A stretch of DNA of 64,000 bases from an uncultured Planctomycetales bacterium. GTDB taxonomy: Bacteria > Planctomycetota > Planctomycetia > Pirellulales > Thermoguttaceae. Position numbers and translations under genes: made by a program. The notes beneath the pieces were generated by a model. That model had not been told where the DNA came from, searched no databases, and was given only the letters and a program-made list of their open reading frames with translations. This document shows, in pieces, positions 9,140 to 17,758 of this stretch. How positions within the stretch are numbered: the stretch's first letter is position 1; every line of letters begins with the position of its first letter. The stretch lies in the NCBI GenBank assembly GCA_937889015.1, contig CALARR010000208.1, forward strand, positions 24,433-88,432, read 5' to 3'.

Positions 9140-10582
9140 TCAGAAGTTCTTGTTGTAGGCCTGGACGACGGCCGCGGGATCCAGCGACTCGTCGTAGAAT
9201 AGATGCAGATCCGCGCGCAGCAGGCGTTGATTCTCGCGGCGGCGGGCAATGCGTTGGATATTCAGCAGGTGCGCGGCGGTGATGTTGTCGGTCGTGATGT
9301 TCTTGCCGCCGGTGCCGCACCCCAGTGTCAGCGAAGGATGAAGCATGTTGTAGATTCCGCCGACGGCGCCTTGCGAAGAAGGCGTGTTGACCACGATCCG
9401 CCCGGCGTTCATCAGCGAGGCAAACTGCTTGATTCGCGCATCGTCGTTGGAGAAGATGCTCACAGTGTGCCCCACGCCGCCATGGTAGTTCAGGTCGATG
9501 CACAAGTTGACGGCCTCGGCGAAATCGGCCGCCACGTACCAGGCGAGGATGGGGGCCAGGACTTCCGATGAAAGCGGCCACTGGCTCCCCACTCCGGCCA
9601 GGGGGGCGACGAGCAGTTGCACGTCGTCGGGCAGATCCAATCCGGCCATGCGCGCGATTTTCGCGGCCGGCTGTCCCACAACCGCCGGGTTCATCAGCCC
9701 TTGGTGCGAGTCGAACGCCACCCGCTCCAGTTGGGCGACTTGCGGCGGCGACAGGAAACACGCCTTGCGGAGGAGGAACTCCGCGCGCATCTGGTCGGCA
9801 ACGGAGGCTTCGACCACCAAGGCCTGCTCGCTGGCGCAGACCGTGCCGTAGTCGAAGAGCTTGGAGATCATGATCTGTTCGACGGCGAAGGGGATGTCGG
9901 CTGTGCGTTCGATGTACACCGGCACGTTTCCGGCTCCGACACCGATCGTCGGCGTGCCGGAACTGTACGCGCTCTTCACCAGTCCCGCTCCGCCCGTAGC
10001 CAGAATCAGCGACAGCGAGGGATGGCCCATGATGGCTTGCGTCAGTTCGCGGGAGCAATCGCTCAGCCATTGAATGCAGTGTTCCGGGGCGTCGGCGGCC
10101 AGCGCGGCCTCGTAACAAATCCGCGCCGCTTCGTCGCTGCACTGCTTTGCCTTGCGCGAAGGGCTGATGATGATCGGGTTGCGGGTCTTCAAGGCGATGA
10201 GGATCTTGAAGATGGTGGTCGAGGTGGGATTCGTCACAGGAGTAATGGCGAGGATCGGCCCGACCGGCTGAGCCAACTCGGTGATCCCGGTGATGGGATC
10301 CTCGCGAATGACCCCCACGGTCTTGAGGTCCTTGATGTCCTCGTAGACGAATTGGCTGGCCACAACGTTCTTGATGACCTTGTCCTGCCACTTGCCCAAA
10401 CCGGTCTCCAGTTCGGCGAGTTTCGCCAAGCGGACCCGATTGCGGAACGCGGCATCGTAGGCCGCGTGCACCACGCGGTCGGTCTGCTCCTGGGTGAACT
10501 GGCTGAACACCGCAGCCGCGGCGCAGGCGCGTTGGAAGTACAGATCCACGTTGGGCCGAGTCTCAAGGCAGGTGGCGCACAC
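9140..10582 (-). CDS. CoA-acylating aldehyde dehydrogenase, AdhE N-terminal half type
   Basis: Converts acetaldehyde or another short aldehyde to the acyl-CoA with NAD. The protein resembles the N-terminal half of bifunctional AdhE along its length: VTNPTSTTIFKILIALKTRN, LILATGGAGLVKSAYSSG, GVGAGNVPVYI, and the catalytic Cys in YGTVCASEQ. It also keeps a linker-like tail (LRADLHLFY near the end) but stops before any iron-dependent alcohol dehydrogenase domain. The start chosen is GTG at 10582, with GGGGGAAG six bases upstream and homology starting soon after; the frame is open to an ATG at 10768 but those residues look non-coding. It is 13 bases upstream of the STAS gene, so it shares an operon with the regulators. 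Confidence 0.82.
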   Translation of the reverse strand: MCATCLETRPNVDLYFQRACAAAAVFSQFTQEQTDRVVHAAYDAAFRNRVRLAKLAELETGLGKWQDKVIKNVVASQFVYEDIKDLKTVGVIREDPITGITELAQPVGPILAITPVTNPTSTTIFKILIALKTRNPIIISPSRKAKQCSDEAARICYEAALAADAPEHCIQWLSDCSRELTQAIMGHPSLSLILATGGAGLVKSAYSSGTPTIGVGAGNVPVYIERTADIPFAVEQIMISKLFDYGTVCASEQALVVEASVADQMRAEFLLRKACFLSPPQVAQLERVAFDSHQGLMNPAVVGQPAAKIARMAGLDLPDDVQLLVAPLAGVGSQWPLSSEVLAPILAWYVAADFAEAVNLCIDLNYHGGVGHTVSIFSNDDARIKQFASLMNAGRIVVNTPSSQGAVGGIYNMLHPSLTLGCGTGGKNITTDNITAAHLLNIQRIARRRENQRLLRADLHLFYDESLDPAAVVQAYNKNF

Positions 10583-11260
10583 TTTGGCTTCCCCCGGGGA
10601 CGTCTCAGGTAACGAGTTCCGCGATGCCGACCAAGGAGAGGCCGGTTTCGCGGACTCACGCGAGGCCTTGCCACAGCATTCCTGTGCGGAAGGCCGGGAG
10701 ACCGCATTTCCGGTCTCGGTACGGTGAGGACCACGAACTCGGCTACAAGGACCGCGCACCAATGGCACCGGACCGCGATCTCTGCTCGGTTGTCACAAGA
10801 CTAGGTCACGTCCACGTCCTATGGCGCATTTTGCTTAGGCCGCAGGGGGGGGCGGGATCGCACCGCGATCGGCCTCACTTGAACGGGCGGGGCGGCGGCA
10901 TCCACACGACCTGCATAATCCGCCGTGGGAACTTCGATCTATGCTTCAGCAAAAGAGATCTTTTGGGCAGGGTGTCGGCAGGGTAAGACGTGCCGGCGGC
11001 GACAAAACGCCTTGACGCAAGTCGTGGCGTCTTTTCGCCGCCAGCAGCCGAAGATATTGGAGACGGCCTTATGGATCTCCTGGCTGTTGATGGGCCCGAG
11101 CGGGAGAATGGAAGACTGGAGTAGGGGGTTCCCTCGGCGGCGGGAAGACCTGGGCCATGCAGGACTCGAGGGGCAATGCCATGTGAAAACGGCAGCTTCC
11201 ATGCGGTGCCGGCGCCCACGATCGTGAAACCGAAGCAGGACTCGTTCAGCAGGGACATCC
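10583..11260. other. Divergent intergenic region with a stem-loop
   Basis: Nearly 680 bases between the aldehyde dehydrogenase and the phosphatase genes, which diverge. It should hold both promoters. It contains an inverted repeat at 10995-11042. Short open frames are present but none has family features or codon pattern that supports a gene. Confidence 0.4.
10995..11042. repeat. Imperfect inverted repeat (17-bp arms)
   Basis: Arms 10995-11011 and 11026-11042 pair over 17 positions with two mismatches, around a 14-base loop. It lies about 220 bases upstream of the phosphatase start. It could be a regulatory RNA hairpin or an operator; no T run follows on either strand. Confidence 0.55.
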
Positions 11261-13159
11261 GTGACACGATCTCTCAAGACAAAACTGTTGCTGGCGATCG
11301 GCGTTCCGCTGTTGACCGTGTACGTGGTCCTGGCTGCCTCGGAGTACTACAGCACCTACCGCGATGCCCTGGGCGACATCCAGTCGCTGTTGACTGAGGT
11401 CGCCGGTCGGCAGGCCGCCGAGTTGGACAGAGAGTTGATTCGGGCGGAAGAACTGGCGAAGACCCTGGCCCTGGTCCTGAACTCCTCGCCTGACTTGACT
11501 TCCGACCGGCTGCAGACGACCTTGCGTGAGCACTTGCGCGCCAATCCGCTGGTCTTTGGCATGACCGCGGCATTTGAGCGGGGCGCCTTCTCGCCCGACG
11601 TAGAGTGGTTCGCGCCCTACTACTGCCGGGTGGCCGATGGCCAACTGCGCTTTGTGGACATCGCTCAAGTCAGTCCTGACTATGCGCACTACGACTGGTA
11701 CCAACCGGCCAAGGCGGCTCGCGCGCCCGTGTGGAGCGAGCCCTATTTCGATACGGGCATCGGTGAGCGGATCATGTGTACCTTCACCGCGCCGTTGTTT
11801 CGGCAGGGGGACTTTCGCGGTGTCTTGACGGTCGATTTGCTGTCGGAAGACCTGCTCCGCGAGATCTCGCCGGCCCGGATGGAAAGCGGCTACTGCATGC
11901 TGATCAGCCGCAAGGGGACTTTCGTCTCGCATCCCGACCTTTCCCTGGTGATGCATCAGAGCATTTTCGGCCTGGCGGAACGGCACGACTTGCCGGACCT
12001 GGCCGCCGCGGGATGCGAGATGGTCGCGGGACGGGCTGGAGTGCGGCGGATCCGCGACTACCAGACAAGGGAGTGGAAGTGGATGGCTTTCGCGCCGGTG
12101 GATTCCGTGGGCTGGTCCCTGGCCGCCGTGATTCCGGAAGAAGAGATCATGGGCCCAATCTATGCCCAGCTCTTCCGCTTTCTGGGTGGCCTGGTAGGCG
12201 GCGTGATCAGCATCCTGGCGATCATCTGGCTGATGTCGGTCCGCGTCACGCGCCCGCTGGCCCGGTTGGCGGCAGCCGCCCAACAACTGGCGGCGGGGAA
12301 TCTTGAGGTCTGCGTGTCGCCCTCCAAGGGGCGGGATGAAGTGTCGCAATTGACCGACACGTTCAACGCCATGGTGGTCAATCTGAGGAGCAATGTCGAA
12401 GCGCGCATCCGGGAGGAGACGGCGCGGCGCGAGGTAGAGCGCGACTTGCTCGCCGCGCGCGAGGTGCAAGCCTCGCTGCTGCCGGCCATGCTGCCCGCTC
12501 ACGTGCAGCGCGGCTTCTGCCTCCACGCCTTCAATGCGCCGGCGCGGCACGTGGCGGGCGATTTCTACGACTTCTTCTTCGTGACGCCCGATCGGCTGGC
12601 GGTGGTCATTGCGGATGTTTCGGGCAAGGGCCTGCCGGCGGCCATGTACATGGCCGTGACGCGTACCCGGCTGCGCGACTATGCCACCGCTCAGAAAACG
12701 CCCGCAGAAGTCGTTGCCGAGTTGAACCGCGATCTGGCCCAGGAGAACGAACGTGAGATGTTCGTGACCCTGTTCTTCGGCTACTACCACCTGGCGACAG
12801 GGGAACTGACCTACGTGAATGGGGGCCACAATCCGCCGTGCCTGGTGCGCCGCGAGGGACGGTTGGAGACTTTGGAACCGACGGGGCCTCTGGTGGGTCC
12901 GCTTGCCGGGGCGACCTTTGACAATGGGCAGTGCCACCTCGACCGGGGCGATATGCTGGTTTTGTTCACCGACGGGGTTACGGAAGCCAACGCGCCGGAA
13001 GGGGAAATGTTCGGCGAGAAGCGGCTGGAGGCGATTCTGGTTTCGTCGGCCGCAGAGCCCGTCGCGAAGATCTGCGACCAGGTGATCCAGGCGGCGCGCG
13101 ATTTCAGCCGTGGCGATCTGGCCGATGACGCCACCGTTCTTGCCTTGCGGCGCACCTGA
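11261..13159 (+). CDS. Membrane sensor phosphatase (Cache-HAMP-PP2C/SpoIIE)
   Basis: A 632-residue inner-membrane receptor that should dephosphorylate the STAS antagonist in response to an extracellular signal. It starts at GTG 11261. Order: membrane segment about residues 8-26; periplasmic double-Cache-like sensor about 30-295 (DYAHYDWYQPAK, WSEPYFDTG); second membrane segment about 305-330; HAMP with coiled coil about 330-400; PP2C-type phosphatase with metal-site Asp residues in VAGDFYDFF, IADVSGKGLPAA, FTDGVTEA and ADDATVLAL. It is the RsbU counterpart to the kinase and STAS protein encoded divergently, about 680 bases away. Confidence 0.9.
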   Translation: MTRSLKTKLLLAIGVPLLTVYVVLAASEYYSTYRDALGDIQSLLTEVAGRQAAELDRELIRAEELAKTLALVLNSSPDLTSDRLQTTLREHLRANPLVFGMTAAFERGAFSPDVEWFAPYYCRVADGQLRFVDIAQVSPDYAHYDWYQPAKAARAPVWSEPYFDTGIGERIMCTFTAPLFRQGDFRGVLTVDLLSEDLLREISPARMESGYCMLISRKGTFVSHPDLSLVMHQSIFGLAERHDLPDLAAAGCEMVAGRAGVRRIRDYQTREWKWMAFAPVDSVGWSLAAVIPEEEIMGPIYAQLFRFLGGLVGGVISILAIIWLMSVRVTRPLARLAAAAQQLAAGNLEVCVSPSKGRDEVSQLTDTFNAMVVNLRSNVEARIREETARREVERDLLAAREVQASLLPAMLPAHVQRGFCLHAFNAPARHVAGDFYDFFFVTPDRLAVVIADVSGKGLPAAMYMAVTRTRLRDYATAQKTPAEVVAELNRDLAQENEREMFVTLFFGYYHLATGELTYVNGGHNPPCLVRREGRLETLEPTGPLVGPLAGATFDNGQCHLDRGDMLVLFTDGVTEANAPEGEMFGEKRLEAILVSSAAEPVAKICDQVIQAARDFSRGDLADDATVLALRRT

Positions 13160-13477
13160 TGCGCAGCCGCAGGATGGCGATTGGGGCGGCAGCGGTGGCG
13201 TCTCTCATGCAAAACGTCCTTGGCCAGCGGCCGAAGGACAGTTTCGGTGTGTCTGAAGGAATGGTATCATGGGTCGTGGGCAAGACGATGCTCGCCGCAG
13301 GCGTCGGGGGGCCCGGTGAGCCGGCCTCAATGGACATTCCCAGGCGGAATGTCACCTGAGGCCGGCATTGGCCGCACGACACCGGGCGGCTATGGGGGTC
13401 GCGCGGTTCATCCGAAGGGTCATCGGCCGTGGATCCCATCAACTACCGGAGTTCGAAGCAATCATCCCAGGTGTGCC
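13160..13477. other. Intergenic region with a long stem-loop
   Basis: The 318 bases between the phosphatase gene and the CBM-like gene hold the stem-loop at 13320-13366 and nothing else recognised. The downstream frame is open back to 13181 but the upstream part lacks protein-like features. Confidence 0.45.
13320..13366. repeat. Two-part perfect-armed stem-loop
   Basis: Outer arms 13320-13329 and 13357-13366 are perfect 10-base complements (GCCGGCCTCA). A 3x3 internal loop follows, then perfect 8-base inner arms 13333-13340 and 13346-13353 (GACATTCC) closing a five-base loop. This gives 18 paired bases. There is no T run on either side, so it is not a classical terminator. It sits 160 bases after the phosphatase stop and 112 before the next start. 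Confidence 0.75.
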
Positions 13478-14839
13478 ATGATTCGACAGGCTCTTTCGTT
13501 GTTGACACTCACGGTCTGCCTGCAGCCTGCGTCCGCGGCCGACGGCGATCCAGCACGGCTGACGAATGCGGGATTCGATGACGGGCTTTCGGGATGGGTA
13601 TTCCGGCCGGGCGACGAGTCGCAGGCGACGGTCGAGGACGCGGGGCCCGCGCGAGGCCATGTTCTGCGTCTGCACCCCGAGGGCCGTCTTCTGGGCGTGG
13701 AAACCGCACGGCTGAAGATCGGCGAGGCGATCCAAACCGACCAGGCGTATGAGGTGGAGTTGGATCTGAAATGCGACGGTCTGGAAAAGGGCGTGTTCGC
13801 CGTGTCGATGTACTGCTTCGACGCGCAGGGCAAGTCGCTGAAGCAAATCGTGTTCTACCACCTCAATCCGCGGTCCAAGCCCCACGCATGGCGCAAGGTG
13901 GCCGATCAATTCGGCCCCGGCACGAGCAAACCTCTGCCGGAAGGCACGCAGAGCGTGTGCCTGCGGTTCTCCTTCCACGAGTCGGGCGGGGACTGCCGAG
14001 GCACGGTCTGGGTCGACAACCTGGCGTTGCGCCCTTGCGAGCCGGCCGCGCAAAACGGCTGGCCGGCGGAGATCGTGGCCGACGTGGGCGACTTGCAGGT
14101 CCGCTTCGAAAGCCGCTCGTTCTGGACGCTGTACCGCATCGACTATCGCTCCACCCGGTTGTGCATTGACCGGTTCGGCAGCCACTACGGTTCGGTGGCC
14201 AATTTCCCCGATGTGGGATTCATCGGCTCCGGCCATACGGAGAACGAGAACGAGCAAGTCCTGGAGAAGAGGCTCACCGTGGATGGGCAACCGGTGGACG
14301 AACCGGCCGCCGCCGTGCGCTGCAATCGCATCGAGTTGCATAAGAAGTCGCGCATCCGCAGCCTGCTGCTGGAAACCAAGATCCTGGTGAACGAGAACCG
14401 AATCCTGGAAGAAGTCCAACTGCGGGCGGAACAACCCACGCCGGTCAACCTGATCTACCACTTCATGCATCCCTGGACGCCGACCGCCACGGAGTACTGT
14501 GCCGAACTGCTGGATGGCACGCGTGTGGAAGGTTCGTTCACGGGCGACAAGTCGCAGAAGATCGACAAGGCGACCAGGTGGTCCGCCATCTACGACGGTC
14601 CTAGCCAGAAGGGCGCCGTGAGCTATGTGCTGTCGACACCCCAGAACGCGGAGTGGCGGACCCGCTACTGGGATCAGCCGGAACGCTATCGCAAGCACTA
14701 TTTCGTGACGTTCCTCAAGGAAACGGTTCCGGCTGACGTGACATTCCGCTACCGCATGCTGACGGTCCCCTTTGAATCGACGCCGGATCGCTGGAAACAA
14801 ACCGTGGCCAGCCTGGTACAAGGCATGGGAAAGGACTGA
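13478..14839 (+). CDS. Exported protein with N-terminal carbohydrate-binding-like domain
   Basis: A 453-residue exported protein. The ATG at 13478 gives the signal peptide LSLLTLTVCLQPASAADG. Residues about 25-190 resemble CBM4/9-type jelly-roll domains (TNAGFDDGLSGWVF at the start and GTVWVDNLALRP at the end). The C-terminal 260 residues look beta-rich and match no family I can name. It is followed after 9 bases by the sensor kinase gene, so the three genes to 17609 may form one unit. Likely role is binding or processing of a polysaccharide, by inference. Confidence 0.65.
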   Translation: MIRQALSLLTLTVCLQPASAADGDPARLTNAGFDDGLSGWVFRPGDESQATVEDAGPARGHVLRLHPEGRLLGVETARLKIGEAIQTDQAYEVELDLKCDGLEKGVFAVSMYCFDAQGKSLKQIVFYHLNPRSKPHAWRKVADQFGPGTSKPLPEGTQSVCLRFSFHESGGDCRGTVWVDNLALRPCEPAAQNGWPAEIVADVGDLQVRFESRSFWTLYRIDYRSTRLCIDRFGSHYGSVANFPDVGFIGSGHTENENEQVLEKRLTVDGQPVDEPAAAVRCNRIELHKKSRIRSLLLETKILVNENRILEEVQLRAEQPTPVNLIYHFMHPWTPTATEYCAELLDGTRVEGSFTGDKSQKIDKATRWSAIYDGPSQKGAVSYVLSTPQNAEWRTRYWDQPERYRKHYFVTFLKETVPADVTFRYRMLTVPFESTPDRWKQTVASLVQGMGKD

Positions 14840-14848
14840 TGTTCCCCG

Positions 14849-16288
14849 ATGTCCTCTGGACTGGGTCCTGAGTCGGAGTCACCAAGGGCCGTGATACACC
14901 GCTGGCTGATCGCCGTTGGATCCGTTCTGCTATCGGCCTGGGCCTTGCTCGCCTGGTGGCAGTATCAGGAGTACGGCAACGAACGGCACCTGGCCGAGGA
15001 CGTGCTCGCCCACCAAGGCGAAGCCATCACCAAGGCTCTGGTGGGTGGGGTGCGCTCGCATCGCCGTCTAGGCCGTTTTCTCGAAGAGCAGATCCAGGCT
15101 ATGCTGGACGAGTTTGCGACCTCGGAGAACGTGTTGGCGGTGTCCCTGCGATCCGACGACGGTTCGGTGCAGTTGACGGCCGGCAACCGTCAACTGCTGG
15201 ACGAGACCCACTCCGCGCAGCCGGGGTGGTTGCCGCAGGCCTTCTTGTGCCAGCAGCACTTTGAACTGCCTGACGATACCACCGGGCCTCCGGCCGGATG
15301 GGGTGAAGGCCCGGGGCTGGGACGCGGCTGGGGCCGTGGGCGCGGAGGTGGCGGCGGCGCGGGATTGACGCGCGCGGAACCCGGCGACACGCGAGCCTCC
15401 GGCGAACGCGGCACCATGGGCGGTCCACTGGTCCCCGGCACTGCCTTAACTTTCCGGCTGCTGTTGGATCGCTCGCATGCCGATGACCAACTGCGCAACT
15501 CGGCCTGGTTACGCGGATTGTTGGTGGTCGCCGCGGGCTTGTTCCTGCTGGCCGTGGCCATGGCCTGGCACGCATCGGTCAATCTCGTCGACGCGCGGGC
15601 CCGGACGCACTTGCTGGAACTCGAGGCACGGCGTCTGCGCGAGTTGGGCCAGGCGGCGGCCGGTTTGGCCCATGAAACGCGCAACCCGCTGGGCCTGATC
15701 CGCGGCTGGATGCAGCGGTTGGCGGAAGAGAGCCTGGCGGGCACGCGATTGAGCCAGGCCCAGGCCGTGATCGAGGAGTGCGATCGGCTGACGGCGCGGA
15801 TCAACCAATTCATGGCTTTCGCGCGCCCTCGCTCACCCCAGATCGAATCGATCGAGGTCCGGCCGCTGATCGAGGAACTGGCCAACTTGCTGGAACCGGA
15901 TCTGGAGACCAAGAGCCTGACCATCGACCGGGCGCGTGTGTCGCAAGCGACTCGCGTGTATGCCGACCGCGAGGCCTTGCGCCAGGCATTGTTCAACCTG
16001 CTGGGCAACGCCATCTATTTCTCTCCGCAAGGCGGCTGCCTTGAAATCGCATTGGTCGCCGGGCACGACGCGTGCTGGCGAATCGAGGTGGCCGACCGGG
16101 GGCCAGGCGTGCCGGCCGAGTCGATGCCCTTGCTGTTCACTCCCTATTTCACCACGCGTCCCAACGGCACCGGCCTGGGCCTGGCGATCGTACAGCAGAT
16201 CGCCGCCGTACACGGCTGGCAGGCCGGTTACACGCCGCGCTGCGGTGGGGGCGCTGTCTTCTGGCTGGATCAGATACATGCCGGATAA
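14849..16288 (+). CDS. Membrane histidine kinase, NtrB/ZraS-like
   Basis: Sensor kinase of 479 residues for the regulator encoded immediately downstream. Membrane segments lie near residues 17-36 and 222-241, with a periplasmic sensor between. The phosphorylated His275 is in AGLAHETRNPLG, followed by an N box (FNLLGNAIYFSP), G1 (DRGPGVP) and G2 (GTGLGLAIVQQIAAVHG). The sensor contains an unusual run of Gly, Arg and Trp at residues 152-172 (15302-15364), close to the second membrane segment. The stop overlaps the response regulator start by 11 bases, indicating translational coupling. The signal sensed is not evident. Confidence 0.92.
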   Translation: MSSGLGPESESPRAVIHRWLIAVGSVLLSAWALLAWWQYQEYGNERHLAEDVLAHQGEAITKALVGGVRSHRRLGRFLEEQIQAMLDEFATSENVLAVSLRSDDGSVQLTAGNRQLLDETHSAQPGWLPQAFLCQQHFELPDDTTGPPAGWGEGPGLGRGWGRGRGGGGGAGLTRAEPGDTRASGERGTMGGPLVPGTALTFRLLLDRSHADDQLRNSAWLRGLLVVAAGLFLLAVAMAWHASVNLVDARARTHLLELEARRLRELGQAAAGLAHETRNPLGLIRGWMQRLAEESLAGTRLSQAQAVIEECDRLTARINQFMAFARPRSPQIESIEVRPLIEELANLLEPDLETKSLTIDRARVSQATRVYADREALRQALFNLLGNAIYFSPQGGCLEIALVAGHDACWRIEVADRGPGVPAESMPLLFTPYFTTRPNGTGLGLAIVQQIAAVHGWQAGYTPRCGGGAVFWLDQIHAG

Positions 16289-17609
16289 ACGCCCCACGAT
16301 TCTCATCGTCGACGACGAGCCCTCGCAGCGCCGCCTGCTAGGCGGTTTCGTGCAATCGCGTGGCATGGACTACGCGGAAGCGGCTTCCGGAGAAGAGGCC
16401 CTGGAGAAGATCGCCCGGCAAGTGCCCGATCTGGTGCTGCTGGACGTGCGTCTGCCCGGCATGAACGGCATCCAGACCTTGGAGCACATCCGCGCCACGG
16501 ATGCCAATCTGCCGGTGGTGCTGATCACGGCCCACGCCGACCTGCGTCAAGCGGTGAGCGCCATGAAAGGCGGAGCCGACGACTATCTGGCCAAGCCAGT
16601 GGATCTGGACGAACTCGAAGCGGTGATCGCCGATCGCCTGCCGGCCGGAGAGCAAGGAGTGACGCAGGGAACGCTGCCGCCCTTGCCCGAGGGCTTTGTC
16701 TGCGAGAGTGTGGCCATGCGGAGGGTACTGGAGACGGCGGCCGTTGTGGCCCCTTCCGAGGCCCCGGTGCTGATCCTCGGCCCCAGCGGATCCGGTAAGG
16801 AAGTGGTCGCCCAATTGATCCACCGCTGGAGTCCGCGCTGCGACGGGCCGCTGGTGGCCGCCAATTGCGCCGGCCTGCCGGAGACGTTGATCGAGAGCGA
16901 ACTGTTTGGCCACACCAAAGGCGCCTTCACTGGCGCTGGCGAGACGCGGCTGGGGTTCTTCCGCGCCGCGCACAACGGTACCCTGTTCCTCGACGAGATC
17001 GGCGAGTTGCCTTTGCCGCTGCAACCGAAGCTGCTACGCGCCTTGGAATCGCGCCAGATCACGCCGGTCGGCAACGATCGTCCCGTGCCCTGCGACACGC
17101 GGCTGGTGGCGGCCACCAATCGCGACCTGGGCCAGGCGGTGCGCGACGGCCAGTTCCGCGATGACCTGTACTACCGCATCAACGTCGTGGAACTGAGCGT
17201 GCCCCCCCTGACCGATCGTGCCGACGACATTCTGCCCTTGGCCAGGCAGTTCGCCGGCGAATTCGCCCATGGGCCCGTACGACTGTCGCCCCAGGCGGTC
17301 CAGTGCCTGCTGGGCTATCCGTGGCCGGGCAACGTGCGTGAGCTGCGAAACGCGATCCAGCGCGCTTGCCTGCTTTCGCGCGGCGACATCATCCTGCCTG
17401 AGCATCTGCCGCCGAAGATCGCCGGCCTGGCCACCCAGGCGCCCAGCGCCGAGACTTCGGCCGGGCGTCTGTCGCAGGTGGAGCGCGCCGCAATCCTGGC
17501 CACGCTGGCCGAATGCGACGGCAATCGCACCCACGCCGCCAAGAAGCTAGGCATCAGCCGGCGCGCCCTGATCTACAAGCTCCGCGCCATCGAGACGGAG
17601 AAGTCCTGA
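16278..17609 (+). CDS. Sigma-54-dependent response regulator (NtrC family)
   Basis: A 443-residue transcription activator. Receiver domain at about 1-120 with acidic pair Asp12-Asp13 and phospho-acceptor Asp56 (LLDVRLPGMNG). AAA+ domain about 145-380 with Walker A GPSGSGKE, the sigma-54 contact motif GAFTGA and Walker B TLFLDEIGELP. Fis-type helix-turn-helix at the end (NRTHAAKKLGISRRALIYKL). The start at 16278 lies inside the end of the kinase gene; the frame is open further upstream but that part overlaps the kinase. Targets are unknown; a sigma-54-like site was noticed at 61490. Confidence 0.95.
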   Translation: MPDKRPTILIVDDEPSQRRLLGGFVQSRGMDYAEAASGEEALEKIARQVPDLVLLDVRLPGMNGIQTLEHIRATDANLPVVLITAHADLRQAVSAMKGGADDYLAKPVDLDELEAVIADRLPAGEQGVTQGTLPPLPEGFVCESVAMRRVLETAAVVAPSEAPVLILGPSGSGKEVVAQLIHRWSPRCDGPLVAANCAGLPETLIESELFGHTKGAFTGAGETRLGFFRAAHNGTLFLDEIGELPLPLQPKLLRALESRQITPVGNDRPVPCDTRLVAATNRDLGQAVRDGQFRDDLYYRINVVELSVPPLTDRADDILPLARQFAGEFAHGPVRLSPQAVQCLLGYPWPGNVRELRNAIQRACLLSRGDIILPEHLPPKIAGLATQAPSAETSAGRLSQVERAAILATLAECDGNRTHAAKKLGISRRALIYKLRAIETEKS

Positions 17610-17758
17610 CTTTCAAGCGGCAGAGCCGTTGCCGGCATTCCGATGGGAGGTCGGGAATTCTATAGCCGGCCCAGAACCTGTTGGCTGGTCAGTCCTGCTG
17701 GGCCGCTCGGCCTGGCTGGGGCGGTTATGGGATACGTTCCCGGCCGGAAGAGCGTCGT

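Noticed and set aside
17640..17740. Possible bidirectional terminator between convergent genes
   Set aside because: A seven-base dyad (GGCCCAG / CTGGGCC) exists but the loop is over 20 bases and there is no T run.
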